Assembly (NCBI GenBank): GCA_945870115.1
Contig: CAMBRH010000027.1
Coordinates: 1-17,792 of the forward strand
DNA length: 17,792 nucleotides
Reading direction: 5' to 3'
Origin: Chitinophaga pinensis
GTDB taxonomy: Bacteria; Bacteroidota; Bacteroidia; Flavobacteriales_D; Crocinitomicaceae
The notes below the pieces were generated by a model. It was not told where the DNA came from. It saw only the letters and a program-made list of their open reading frames with translations, and ran no database searches. Below, in pieces: positions 1-7,719 of the stretch (its first letter is position 1; each line of letters opens with the position of its first letter). The position numbers were made by a program, and so were the translations under genes.

Positions 1-958
1 CTCTGTCTAATTTAAAATCAATTCCTTGTTTTTCCTGCTTTTTGATTTGTTCTTTTAAAACTTTAGCAAAACGAACATTTCCTGAATGGCCAGGTCTTGC
101 ACCTAAAATGTGTGCTTTGATTGGTTTTCCAATAAGTGCTAAATCTCCAACTATATCTAGTAATTTATGTCTTGCAGGCTCGTTTTCGTATTGAAGTTTG
201 ATTGAATTTAGAACTCCTAAACCATCCACTTGGATTTTTAATTCTTCTTTTCCTAATAATTTTGCCAAACGAGAAAGTTCCTCTTGACTCACATCCATTC
301 TATCAACTAAAACAATTGCATTGTCTAAATCTCCACCTTTAATTAAGTTATTTGTTGCCAAATATTCTAATTCACGAAGAAAAACAAAGGTTCTGCATTT
401 AGAGATTTCATCTTTAAATTCATCGATGTTATAAATGTGTGCATGTTGTGTTCCAAGAACTGGCGAATTATAATCAACCATAACGGTGATTCTATAATTT
501 TTATCTGGAATAGCTAAGAATTCGATTCCTTTGTCTAAATCTTCCCAAGGAATATTTTCTGTCAATTCAAAATAATCTCGATCAGCTTTTTGATCTTCAT
601 AACCAACTTTTTCAAAAGCTTGAACATAAGGCCAAGAACTTCCGTCCATGATTGGAATTTCTGGTGCATCAATTTTAATCAAAGCATTGTCAATTTGCAT
701 TCCGTAAAGTGCGGCTAAAACATGTTCTGTTGTATAAACTCTTGCTCCGTTTTGCTCTAAAGTTGTTCCACGATCGGTAGAAATAACTAAGTCACAATCT
801 GCTTTTATGATTGGTTGTCCCTCTAAATCAACACGTTGGAACTTGTATCCATGATTGTCTGGTGCTGGACAAATTTCAATATTAACTTTTTCTCCTGTGT
901 GTAAACCTACACCTGTTAGTTTTACTGCTTCTTTTAGTGTGCGTTGCTTTTCAGCCAT
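1..958 (-). CDS. lpxC: UDP-3-O-acyl-N-acetylglucosamine deacetylase LpxC (probably LpxC-FabZ fusion), 3' end outside window
   Basis: LpxC is the zinc-dependent deacetylase of the first committed step of lipid A synthesis. The frame opens at the ATG at 956-958 (MAEKQRTLKEAVKLTGVGLH) and stays open for 319 codons to the window edge. Seen: TTEHVLAAL with His79, DGSSWP, CRTFVFLRELE, ARHKLLDIVGD with His264 and Asp268, and GARPGHSGN with His291. In the family His79, the ARH histidine and the Asp of LLDIVGD bind zinc, and the last His is catalytic. No stop follows the LpxC domain: the frame continues into a charged segment (KEQIKKQEKQGIDFKLDR). In Bacteroidota this linker leads into FabZ, the 3-hydroxyacyl-ACP dehydratase; the fusion is inferred because FabZ itself is not visible. 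It lies 86 bp downstream of lpxD, same strand, probably the same operon. Confidence 0.95.
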   Translation of the reverse strand, partial: MAEKQRTLKEAVKLTGVGLHTGEKVNIEICPAPDNHGYKFQRVDLEGQPIIKADCDLVISTDRGTTLEQNGARVYTTEHVLAALYGMQIDNALIKIDAPEIPIMDGSSWPYVQAFEKVGYEDQKADRDYFELTENIPWEDLDKGIEFLAIPDKNYRITVMVDYNSPVLGTQHAHIYNIDEFKDEISKCRTFVFLRELEYLATNNLIKGGDLDNAIVLVDRMDVSQEELSRLAKLLGKEELKIQVDGLGVLNSIKLQYENEPARHKLLDIVGDLALIGKPIKAHILGARPGHSGNVRFAKVLKEQIKKQEKQGIDFKLDR

Positions 959-971
959 TTTGTTCTTAGAT

Positions 972-992
972 TGAAGACTTAAGACATAAGAC
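972..992. repeat. Three tandem heptamers in the lpxD-lpxC gap
   Basis: The plus strand reads TGAAGAC, TTAAGAC, ATAAGAC: three adjacent 7-bp units sharing AAGAC (on the transcribed strand GTCTTAT, GTCTTAA, GTCTTCA). It fills part of the 86-bp spacer between lpxD and lpxC. Similar GTCTTAA-type runs are, from memory, common between genes in Flavobacterium. No function can be assigned. Confidence 0.55.
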
Positions 993-1044
993 GAAAGAAA
1001 GTTTTTGAAACAATCTTTTTCTTTTCTTAATCTATATTTTTAAA

Positions 1045-2094
1045 TTAATCTTGATGATTTTTAACTAACTCTTTTAATTTTTGATCAAATTCTTGAATTT
1101 TATTCAAAATGAATGGAAGTTTCCTGAATCCAACATACGATTTTTTGAAATCGTCTAACGGAATTGCAGGTGAACCCATTAATGTATCAGCTCTTTTTAT
1201 TGTATTTGGAATACCTGATTGTGCCACAATTTTTGTTTCATCTGCAATGTGAAGATGTCCAGCAATTCCTGCTTGACCTCCAATCATAACTCTTTCACCA
1301 ATTTTTGCAGATCCAGCAATTCCAACTTGTGCAGCCATTGCAGTATTTTTTCCAATTTCAACGTTATGCGCAATTTGACATAAATTGTCAATTTTTACTC
1401 CACGACGAATAATTGTTGAACCTAAGGTAGCTCTGTCAATTGTCGAATTTGATCCAACTTCTACAAAATCTTCCAGGATTACGTTTCCAATTTGTGGGAT
1501 TTTTTGATATTCCCCATTTGCATCTGGAGCAAAACCAAAACCATCAGCTCCGATAATTACACCTGAGTGAATGATGCAATTTTTACCAATTTTGCAATCT
1601 GCATAAATATTTGCTCCAGGGTAAACGATTGAATTGTCGCCAATTGTAACATTATCACCGATGTAAACATTTGGATAGATTTTAACATTTTCTCCTAAAA
1701 TTGCTCCGTCTGAAATATAAGCAAAGGCACCTAAGTATAAACCTTCTCCTGTTTTTGCTGAATCAGCAACAAAAGATGGTTGCTCAATTTTGGCTGGTTT
1801 CAAACGCATCTGATTGTAAAAATCTAGCAATTTTGCAAAACACGCATAAGCATCATCAACTTGAACTAATGTTAAGGTTTTCGGTAATTCTTTTAAAGGG
1901 ACGAATGTTTTATTTACGATGCAAATTGATGCTCCAGTTGAATAAATATATTCTTCGTATTTTGGATTTGAAAGAAAGGATAAAGTTCCTTCAGTTCCTT
2001 CTTCAATTTTTGATAATGCTGTTACTTTTACTTCGGGATTCCCCAAAATTTCTCCATTAAGTATCCCAGCAATTTGTTCTGCAGAAAATTCCAT
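1045..2094 (-). CDS. lpxD: UDP-3-O-(3-hydroxyacyl)glucosamine N-acyltransferase LpxD
   Basis: LpxD adds the second 3-hydroxyacyl chain, from acyl-ACP, to the UDP-glucosamine precursor of lipid A, directly after LpxC in the pathway. The 349-residue protein has the N-terminal LpxD domain (about 1-100, with TLSFLSNPKYEEYI) followed by a long left-handed parallel beta-helix of hexapeptide repeats (about 105-310), for example VYIGDNVTIGDNSIV and VMIGGQAGIAGHLHIADE. The conserved catalytic histidine is in QIAHNVEIG at His243. The length is normal for the family. The start MEFSAEQIAGIL aligns with the usual LpxD N-terminus. It lies between a DUF4258-like gene 65 bp upstream and lpxC 86 bp downstream, consistent with one lipid A operon. 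Confidence 0.96.
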   Translation of the reverse strand: MEFSAEQIAGILNGEILGNPEVKVTALSKIEEGTEGTLSFLSNPKYEEYIYSTGASICIVNKTFVPLKELPKTLTLVQVDDAYACFAKLLDFYNQMRLKPAKIEQPSFVADSAKTGEGLYLGAFAYISDGAILGENVKIYPNVYIGDNVTIGDNSIVYPGANIYADCKIGKNCIIHSGVIIGADGFGFAPDANGEYQKIPQIGNVILEDFVEVGSNSTIDRATLGSTIIRRGVKIDNLCQIAHNVEIGKNTAMAAQVGIAGSAKIGERVMIGGQAGIAGHLHIADETKIVAQSGIPNTIKRADTLMGSPAIPLDDFKKSYVGFRKLPFILNKIQEFDQKLKELVKNHQD

Positions 2095-2159
2095 TGTTCA
2101 AAATTAAAAAAAAAATCGATAAATAAAAAGAAAAGCGCTTTATTTGAAAAAATAAGCAA

Positions 2160-2846
2160 CTATTTCTCTAAAGTAGTTTCTATTTTTTCAAACGATTTTA
2201 TAGTAATTTTATTTTTATACCAAAAAGTTTTAGATGTAATTAAATTTCCTTTTGGGTCAAAATAACTTAGAAAAACGATTGGTTTTGGTTTCTTAAAATA
2301 CAATGTTTTTGCAAAATCAACACGTCCAAATTTCTTTAATGATTTTAGAATTAATTGTTGATTTATAAATCCTACTTCTTCTTGTTGTTTTGCTAAAATT
2401 GGCAAAGTATCAACATATATCAAATCTTTATCATTTGGAAAATGAATTAAAGTTCCCATTCCGGAGGCAGAATTTGTGATTTTTGTGACTGCTTTATTTG
2501 CAAATTTAACTTCTGAAATGTAATTATCTTCTGGCAAAGTGAAGTAAATTTTAACTTTATCATTTGAAAGATAGTAAATTTTTGTTTTACCTTCTTTTAA
2601 ACTTTTTTCATAATCAATTTCGCCAGTATTTAAAAGCTCAATTACTTGTTCATTGGTAATTCCTTTTGATTTTAGAATTGATTTTTCAACATCAGAAACA
2701 ACAATTACACGTTCTAAAATTGAGTTTTTAACACGGTTTTCTGGCAACCAACTACAACCTCTATTTTGAAAAAAAATAAATATAAAAGCCAAGCCAATTC
2801 CAAAACCTACTCCGTAATATTTTAATCTATTGATGAATTTATCCAT
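2160..2846 (-). CDS. DUF4258-like membrane-anchored protein of unknown function
   Basis: A 228-residue protein with a positively charged N-terminus and one hydrophobic segment at about residues 9-26 (YYGVGFGIGLAFIFIFF), followed by RGCSWLPENRVKN and a soluble region. The N-terminus resembles Bacteroidota proteins that databases label DUF4258 (pattern RLxYYxVGFxIGL, then a Cys and a PNxRV-like motif). This is recognition from memory, not a search. The Cys follows the hydrophobic stretch, but there is no clean lipobox, so a simple N-terminal anchor with a periplasmic body seems likelier than a lipoprotein. It precedes lpxD by 65 bp and may be its first co-transcribed gene. No enzymatic motif was seen. 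Confidence 0.75.
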   Translation of the reverse strand: MDKFINRLKYYGVGFGIGLAFIFIFFQNRGCSWLPENRVKNSILERVIVVSDVEKSILKSKGITNEQVIELLNTGEIDYEKSLKEGKTKIYYLSNDKVKIYFTLPEDNYISEVKFANKAVTKITNSASGMGTLIHFPNDKDLIYVDTLPILAKQQEEVGFINQQLILKSLKKFGRVDFAKTLYFKKPKPIVFLSYFDPKGNLITSKTFWYKNKITIKSFEKIETTLEK

Positions 2847-2865
2847 TTTTAAAAAATAATTTCTG

Positions 2866-2873
2866 CAAAGATA
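2866..2873 (-). promoter_or_regulatory. Putative -7 element (TATCTTTG) for the DUF4258-lpxD-lpxC unit
   Basis: The minus strand reads TATCTTTG, an exact match to the Bacteroidota -7 consensus TAnnTTTG, 20 bp upstream of the ATG at 2846. No good TTG was found at the expected -33 distance, so the call rests on the -7 motif and its position. Confidence 0.45.
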
Positions 2874-2970
2874 AGAAAACTATGCTTGGAATAGAATAAA
2901 GTCAGCAGTGAATTAGATGAAAATTGATTTTGAATCAAAATTTAATTCCGATAATCTGAAGATCTTTAAT

Positions 2971-4797
2971 CTAAATAAACTCCCAAGCACTTCGATAACC
3001 GTTTATCGATTCAATGTAATCAAATAGTTTTTCGTAAAATTTATCATGTGCTAAAGTTGAACTATCTCCAACAAGAATTAATTTTTCCTTTGCTCTTGTA
3101 ATTGCAACATTCATTCTTCGGTAATCATTCAAAAATCCAATTAAAGATTCTGAATTTGAACGGACCAATGAAATTAAAATTGTATCATTTTCTTGCCCTT
3201 GAAAACTGTCAATTGTTTTGATTTTAAGTGTTTTGGGAAAAGTTTTTTTTGCTAATTCAATTTGTGCTGAATAAGGTGAAATAAATGTTGTTGTTGATAA
3301 ATCAATTTCCTGCGCTTCAATTAATTTAGTTAAAATATCAATTTCTCCTCGATTTATTAAACTAAATCCATCTTCGCCAGTTTCTTCATCAAATCCAGTT
3401 CCAGCGGTGTCGTAAAATAAAAAATGTTCTCCTATATTTTCTTTGTGACTTGGCGATTTTAAATTTCCCTCATAGAAATAGGAACTAGAAAATGCTGCGA
3501 TTGATTCCCTCATTCGATATTGTGTGTTTAAGAAATAAAAATCTTCACAATTTTGAATTGCTTGTTCTAAAATTGATTTACTTAAACCCAAAGTAGATGC
3601 CTCTTTGGATAATACGGTTGGAGGTAATTGAAAGTGATCTCCTGCTAAAATCCATTTTTTAGCTAAAGGAAAAATTAGCCACGCCAAAGGCTCAAGTGTT
3701 TGTCCGGCCTCATCAATTATTAAAGTATCGAAAATAAAATCATTTTTAATGTTGTCATTCAGTCCAATTGGAGTTCCCAAAATTACGTCTGCTTGCTCAA
3801 ATAGTGTGGAGAAAAAATATTCCCGGATTTTTTTTATCTCAGTACGAATTTTTTTGACTTCTTTTAATAATAAATTTCGCTGATTGCTTTCTTCTCGTCC
3901 AAAATTTCGTTTGTATTGATTTGCCATTCTTCGAAATTCTTCTGCTCTAATTTTAAGCTTTTTAATCTCTTTACTTTCCTTGGATTCAGCCATTTTCCCT
4001 TCGGGAGTATTCGCTAAAATTTCAGCATCAACTTTTGTTGTGTTTCCAACTCTAAGGATTTTTATGTTGTAATTCAATAAACCTTTAGCAATATTATCAA
4101 CGGCAGTATTACTTGGCGCAGCAACAAGAATTTTTTCTCCTTTTTGAATTAATTGAAAAATTCCTTCAATTAGAGTTGTTGTCTTACCTGTCCCTGGTGG
4201 ACCATGAATGACCTTTAAATAGTCATTGTTTACAATTCCTTGAACAGCTTCTTTTTGGCTTTCATTTAAGTTTAAATTCAAGAAATTTAATTCTGAATGG
4301 ATTATTTCTTTGGGTGAAAATTTTTCATTTCCATGAATTTTTTGGAATAATTCAGTTAAATTTGGAATCGTTTGACAGTTTTTCAATCCGAGTTTCGTTC
4401 CATCAAATGAATGTTGATCTGGCGTTAATTTTATTCCAACACCTTTTTCTTCTATCCAATCAGGGAAATCAGAAGTAAACAAACGGAACTCTCCTTTTTG
4501 TCCATCAATATTTAATAGCACACCTTTTATGGCTTGCTCTCCTTCTAAAAAACATTCGATTGCGCAATTGTCCTTGAAACTTGAAACATCAGAAATATAG
4601 GGCATTCTGAAACTAATTTCTGGATAATCAGCAAAACCAAAAGATTTTCGAGTTACAGAAATTGGATGTAATGCAACTCCCATGGATTTTAATTGCTTTA
4701 AGCTAGCATTATTTTCTAAAGAAAAACGTTTTTCTTGTTCCTTTAATTCAAAATCGATTGCTTGAGATAAAATGTTTTGGTAAGGATGGATTTCCAT
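2971..4797 (-). CDS. SF1B (UPF1/IGHMBP2-like) DNA/RNA helicase
   Basis: A 608-residue superfamily 1 helicase of the UPF1/Sen1/SMUBP-2 type. Motifs in order: Walker A GPPGTGKTTT (199-208), APSNTAVD (228-235, motif Ia), IIDEAGQT (360-367, motif II), GDHFQLPPT (386-394, motif III), TQYRMRE (425-431, motif IV), TIDSFQGQE (528-536, motif V) and NVAITRAKEKLILVGD (563-578, motif VI). Residues 1-170 form the beta-barrel-like N-terminal part usual for bacterial members; the charged stretch at about 265-325 corresponds to the stalk-like insertion. All ATPase motifs are intact. Members unwind DNA or RNA; the cellular role of the bacterial ones is poorly defined. The gene starts 44 bp after the DUF5615 gene, with no recognisable promoter in the gap, so read-through from the gene pair is possible. 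Confidence 0.92.
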   Translation of the reverse strand: MEIHPYQNILSQAIDFELKEQEKRFSLENNASLKQLKSMGVALHPISVTRKSFGFADYPEISFRMPYISDVSSFKDNCAIECFLEGEQAIKGVLLNIDGQKGEFRLFTSDFPDWIEEKGVGIKLTPDQHSFDGTKLGLKNCQTIPNLTELFQKIHGNEKFSPKEIIHSELNFLNLNLNESQKEAVQGIVNNDYLKVIHGPPGTGKTTTLIEGIFQLIQKGEKILVAAPSNTAVDNIAKGLLNYNIKILRVGNTTKVDAEILANTPEGKMAESKESKEIKKLKIRAEEFRRMANQYKRNFGREESNQRNLLLKEVKKIRTEIKKIREYFFSTLFEQADVILGTPIGLNDNIKNDFIFDTLIIDEAGQTLEPLAWLIFPLAKKWILAGDHFQLPPTVLSKEASTLGLSKSILEQAIQNCEDFYFLNTQYRMRESIAAFSSSYFYEGNLKSPSHKENIGEHFLFYDTAGTGFDEETGEDGFSLINRGEIDILTKLIEAQEIDLSTTTFISPYSAQIELAKKTFPKTLKIKTIDSFQGQENDTILISLVRSNSESLIGFLNDYRRMNVAITRAKEKLILVGDSSTLAHDKFYEKLFDYIESINGYRSAWEFI

Positions 4798-4841
4798 GGG
4801 AAAAGTACGATGCTAAAAAATATAATTGTTAAACTAAAAAA

Positions 4842-5195
4842 TTATTCGTGGATAATTAATTCATTTTGATTAAATTCAATATAAAAATGTTGTTCAAATA
4901 AGAGATCAATTTTTTCAAAATAAATTTTAAACAATTCTTTTAACTCTATGTTTTTAGTATTTCCAGTTGTAATTAATAATATTTTTTCAGGAATTTTTTT
5001 AATTAAATATGAGTCTAAAAAATCTGAATCTTTAGAAATTACAATTCTATTTTGACTTTTTGATAATTCTCTTATTTCTTTATCTGTTGTAAATTCTTTA
5101 TTAGGAAAATCGTTCGTGTGAATAATATCATAACCGATTTGATTTAAGTAAATTGCAATTTTATAACTTATTTGTGCGTCAATAATGTACTTCAT
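4842..5195 (-). CDS. DUF5615-family PIN-like protein, probable toxin of a DUF433-DUF5615 pair
   Basis: A 117-residue protein matching the DUF5615 PIN-like fold: Asp6 in YIIDAQIS, HTNDFP at 26-31, TDKEIRELS at 37-45 and VISKDSDFLDSY at 52-63. The acidic residues Asp6, Asp38/Glu40 and Asp56/Asp58 fit the metal-binding set of PIN-type nucleases. LLITTGNT follows, as in other members. Its ATG overlaps the stop of the upstream DUF433 gene (ATGA), implying translational coupling. DUF433-DUF5615 pairs are generally regarded as VapBC-like toxin-antitoxin modules, with this protein as the presumed RNase toxin. Toxicity here is inferred. Confidence 0.85.
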   Translation of the reverse strand: MKYIIDAQISYKIAIYLNQIGYDIIHTNDFPNKEFTTDKEIRELSKSQNRIVISKDSDFLDSYLIKKIPEKILLITTGNTKNIELKELFKIYFEKIDLLFEQHFYIEFNQNELIIHE

Positions 5196-5422
5196 GCACT
5201 GATTTTATGTATTGCTTTAATCTTTATAATTCTAGCTGCATATAATAAACAAGCAGTAATATCCTCATTTTCTAAAGCAGGATAATCATCAAGTATTTCA
5301 GAATTAGTCATACCAGAAGATAATAAATCTATAATTAATTCAACTGGATACCTCATATTCCTAACACATGGTTTTCCGTGACAGATTTCTGAGTTTATTG
5401 TTATTCTTTCTAAAATTTCCAT
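5192..5422 (-). CDS. DUF433-family protein, probable antitoxin
   Basis: A small 76-residue protein with the DUF433 signature: ITINSEICHGKPCVRNMRYPV at the N-terminus, then a helical DNA-binding-like part (VELIIDLLSSGMTNSEILDDYP, ENEDITACLLYAA). The usual domain is about 55-75 residues, so it is complete. DUF433 proteins are winged/HTH-like and are found upstream of DUF5615 PIN-like genes as antitoxins. The order antitoxin-toxin and the 4-bp overlap match that pattern. Autoregulation is likely by analogy, but no operator palindrome was recognised near the promoter. Confidence 0.85.
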   Translation of the reverse strand: MEILERITINSEICHGKPCVRNMRYPVELIIDLLSSGMTNSEILDDYPALENEDITACLLYAARIIKIKAIHKISA

Positions 5423-5453
5423 TTTAACTTAAAATTAAGGCATTTTTTTATTT

Positions 5454-5461
5454 CAAAGATA
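5454..5461 (-). promoter_or_regulatory. Putative -7 element (TATCTTTG) for the DUF433-DUF5615 pair
   Basis: The minus strand reads TATCTTTG, a full TAnnTTTG match, 32 bp upstream of the DUF433 ATG and in the gap behind the GNAT gene. The octamer is identical to the one upstream of the DUF4258 gene. The -33 box is not obvious. Confidence 0.5.
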
Positions 5462-5487
5462 TGAAATTAATTTTAATTAATCTTAAT

Positions 5488-5985
5488 TTATTTCCTCACG
5501 CAATAAATCAACTCATCAACAAAAATTCCGTTTTTGATCAAGCCATTTTCAATTTTTGCTTCAAGCATAAAACCACATTTTTCAAGCACTTTTTGGGAAG
5601 TAAAATTTGTTCCAAATGGTCGAGCAAAAATGCGATTTATATCAAAGTTTGAAAAACCATATTTCACAATTTCATGAATTGCTTTTGGAATAATTCCATT
5701 TCCCCAATATGTTTCAGAAAGCCAGTAACCCAATTCGGCGTTCATGCGTTGAATATCAATTTGAGGATGAAGTCCAATGCCACCAATTGCTTCGTGGTTT
5801 ACTTCTATTGCAAAAAAGCGAGTTGGGATATCTTTTGTCGCCATTTCAATAAATTTATCTGCATTGTCTAAACTATAGGGAAAAGGAAACAAATCAGTCA
5901 TGTTTTTTGAAATATTCCAATTATTTGCATGAAGTGCTAAGGAAACACGATCAGTAGTTTTCCAAGGACGAAGTTTAAAATCCAT
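5488..5985 (-). CDS. GNAT-family N-acetyltransferase (RimJ/RimL-like)
   Basis: A 165-residue acetyltransferase starting MDFKLRPWKTTD, a beta1-strand opening typical of RimJ/RimL-type GNAT proteins. Further motifs: FFAIEVNHEAIGGIGLH (57-73, beta4 region), AELGYWLSETYWGNGI (83-98, with the Q/RxxGxG-like acetyl-CoA loop as YWGNGI), INRIFARPFGTNFTS and VLEKCGFM. The substrate cannot be told; family members acetylate N-termini of proteins, small molecules or antibiotics. An in-frame ATG exists 51 bp further upstream (6034-6036), but that start would lie at the edge of the terminator of the preceding transporter gene and upstream of a promoter-like element, so the start at 5985 is preferred. Confidence 0.85.
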   Translation of the reverse strand: MDFKLRPWKTTDRVSLALHANNWNISKNMTDLFPFPYSLDNADKFIEMATKDIPTRFFAIEVNHEAIGGIGLHPQIDIQRMNAELGYWLSETYWGNGIIPKAIHEIVKYGFSNFDINRIFARPFGTNFTSQKVLEKCGFMLEAKIENGLIKNGIFVDELIYCVRK

Positions 5986-5999
5986 GATTATAAATAAAA

Positions 6000-6027
6000 C
6001 AAATTTACTAATTATTTCTAAATTCAA
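6000..6027 (-). promoter_or_regulatory. Putative promoter of the GNAT gene
   Basis: The minus strand has TTG (6025-6027), a 17-bp spacer, then TAAATTTG (6000-6007), matching TTG / TAnnTTTG of Bacteroidota promoters. It sits between the upstream gene's terminator and the chosen ATG at 5985, leaving a very short leader. Confidence 0.45.
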
Positions 6028-6035
6028 ATTCAACA

Positions 6036-6068
6036 AAAAAGCGACCTAAAATTATTAAGTCGCTTTTT
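6036..6068 (-). terminator. Rho-independent terminator behind the phosphate transporter gene
   Basis: Perfect 10-bp inverted repeat AAAAAGCGAC (6036-6045) and GTCGCTTTTT (6059-6068) with a 13-nt loop. Read on the minus strand it ends in a T-run, 24 bp after the stop of the PiT gene. The core pairs GCGAC/GTCGC and the flanking A/T runs would allow termination in both directions. Confidence 0.85.
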
Positions 6069-6091
6069 AATTTTAAAATTGCTTTAAGTTT

Positions 6092-7552
6092 TTATTTCAA
6101 TAAAAGAATCAAGTAATAAATTCCAGCTGCTAAAGCAGCACTAACAGGAATTGTTAGAATCCATGCCCAAAGTAAATTGATTGTAACACCCCAACGAACA
6201 GCACTTAAACGTTTTGTTGCACCAACACCGATAATCGAACCGGTAATTGTATGGGTTGTTGAAACTGGAATTCCTAAATTAGATACAGTAAATAATGTTA
6301 AAGCTCCTGCAGTTTCAGCACAAACACCTTCTAGAGGCGTAACTTTCGTGATTTTAGTTCCCATTGTCTTCACAATTTTCCAACCGCCCATTAAAGTTCC
6401 AAGACCAATCATTAAGTAACAAGCAAATGCGATCCAACCCGGCATTGTGTCAGAATTCACTTTTGTTTTGATTTTATATCCTTTTAGTAATTCTCCATCT
6501 TTTATATAAGCAGAAAATAAACTTGCCTCAGTATATTTTGTATTTAAAACCTTATCTGCAAAAATTAATTCATTTGTTTCAGCGTCATATAAGTCATGAC
6601 CTTTTGTGTAAACCTCAATTTTATCATCTGATTTATGCTTATTTGTTTGAAAAGAATAATGAGGTTTAAATTTTTCTTTCTTACCTTCAGCATTTGAATA
6701 CTCGATTTGCATTACTTCAGAAACTTGCAATTCCTTAGGTACATTTTCTGTTACTTTTCCTTCTCTTTGCAAGTTCGCAAAAACCATTAATGCAGCACAA
6801 ATAATACCCATTACTTTTTGAGAATCGGCTCCACCATGCCCTAATGAAAATGCAGCAGAAGAAAGCAATTGTAATCGTTTATACATATTCGATTCTTTCA
6901 TTGCGGTTTGTCTTTTTCCATGGACAATTTGATACCAAGTATAAACAAGAATAAACAATACTAACATTCCAGAAACAATATAAAGCATAGCAATATTTAC
7001 ATCCATATATTCAACCATATAATTCATAAGGTAGATTGTCAAAGTAGAAAGCAAAATTATCCAGATCATTTTGACGATAAAATTTCTTTGAATTGTTACG
7101 AGAGCAATAACAAATGCTATAAATCCACCAATAAACGGAGCTAAGAAAATAAATAAAATAACCTTAATAATTTCAGCTCCAGCTATCACATCAAAACCTC
7201 CGTGAGCAACTGCTGCACCAGCAAAACCTCCGATTAATGTATGAGATGATGAAGATGGAAGACCTAATCTCCAAGTTAATAAATTCCAGAATGTTGCAGC
7301 TAGTAAACCAGCTAAAATCACCCACAAATCAATGGCTGAGTTATCTACAGTTTTTGCAACTGTATTACCAACGCTCATATCAAAAACCCAAAATGCTAAT
7401 ATATTGAAAGCTGCAGCCCAAATAACTGCTTGAAGTGGTGTTAAAACTTTAGTTGAAACGACTGTTGCAATTGAATTTGCTGCATCGTGAAATCCATTTA
7501 CAAGATCAAAAAGTAAAGCAATTACTATTATTACGATTAATAAAGTTAACAT
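6092..7552 (-). CDS. PiT-family inorganic phosphate transporter
   Basis: A 486-residue polytopic inner-membrane protein of the PiT family, which imports phosphate using an ion gradient. The internal duplication is visible: GFHDAANSIAT (20-30) with PSSSSHTLIGG (99-109) in the first half, and SLGHGGADSQKVMGI (236-250) with PVSTTHTITGS (429-439) in the second. About ten hydrophobic segments can be picked out. A hydrophilic stretch at about 262-368, rich in Lys/Glu, separates the two halves and is a large loop. The second signature has GGADSQK where many PiT proteins have an Asn-Asp pair. The gene lies downstream of the DUF47 gene, whose family commonly accompanies PiT genes, and ends at a strong terminator. 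Counter-ion (H+ or Na+) cannot be told. Confidence 0.93.
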   Translation of the reverse strand: MLTLLIVIIVIALLFDLVNGFHDAANSIATVVSTKVLTPLQAVIWAAAFNILAFWVFDMSVGNTVAKTVDNSAIDLWVILAGLLAATFWNLLTWRLGLPSSSSHTLIGGFAGAAVAHGGFDVIAGAEIIKVILFIFLAPFIGGFIAFVIALVTIQRNFIVKMIWIILLSTLTIYLMNYMVEYMDVNIAMLYIVSGMLVLFILVYTWYQIVHGKRQTAMKESNMYKRLQLLSSAAFSLGHGGADSQKVMGIICAALMVFANLQREGKVTENVPKELQVSEVMQIEYSNAEGKKEKFKPHYSFQTNKHKSDDKIEVYTKGHDLYDAETNELIFADKVLNTKYTEASLFSAYIKDGELLKGYKIKTKVNSDTMPGWIAFACYLMIGLGTLMGGWKIVKTMGTKITKVTPLEGVCAETAGALTLFTVSNLGIPVSTTHTITGSIIGVGATKRLSAVRWGVTINLLWAWILTIPVSAALAAGIYYLILLLK

Positions 7553-7632
7553 CTTTTTAAAAGAATTGATTAATATTTTTATTTAAAAAATTGAAAGTAT
7601 TTTTAAAAAATAGATTTTTTTGGGCGAGCAAG

Positions 7633-7675
7633 ATTTTAAAAAGTGGGTCAGCAAGGGCTGATGGTATTTTAAAAT
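7633..7675 (-). other. Compound hairpin between DUF47 and PiT genes
   Basis: Outer arms ATTTTAAAA (7633-7641) and TTTTAAAAT (7667-7675) enclose a separate perfect hairpin TCAGC (7648-7652), loop AAGG, GCTGA (7657-7661). It sits in the 167-bp gap between the two genes, which shows no TAnnTTTG promoter. It could be an mRNA-processing or partial termination structure that sets the ratio of the two products; this is inference. Confidence 0.35.
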
Positions 7676-7719
7676 TATTGTCCAACGAATAAAGAGCAAT
7701 TTTTTACTTTCGAAATAAT

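Noticed and set aside
2137..2157. Hairpin GCTTTATTT/AAATAAGC with GAAA loop between the DUF4258 gene and lpxD
   Set aside because: Only eight mostly A-T pairs with a bulged base; in this AT-rich gap it is close to what chance gives, so no terminator is called.
2924..2938. TTGATT/AATCAA inverted repeat behind the helicase gene as a terminator
   Set aside because: Six A-T-rich pairs with a 3-nt loop and a short T-run are too weak to support a call.
5986..6036. Upstream in-frame start for the GNAT gene adding 17 residues
   Set aside because: The extension begins at the terminator of the preceding gene, spans a promoter-like element and gives an unconserved hydrophobic leader (MLNLNLEIISKFVLF).
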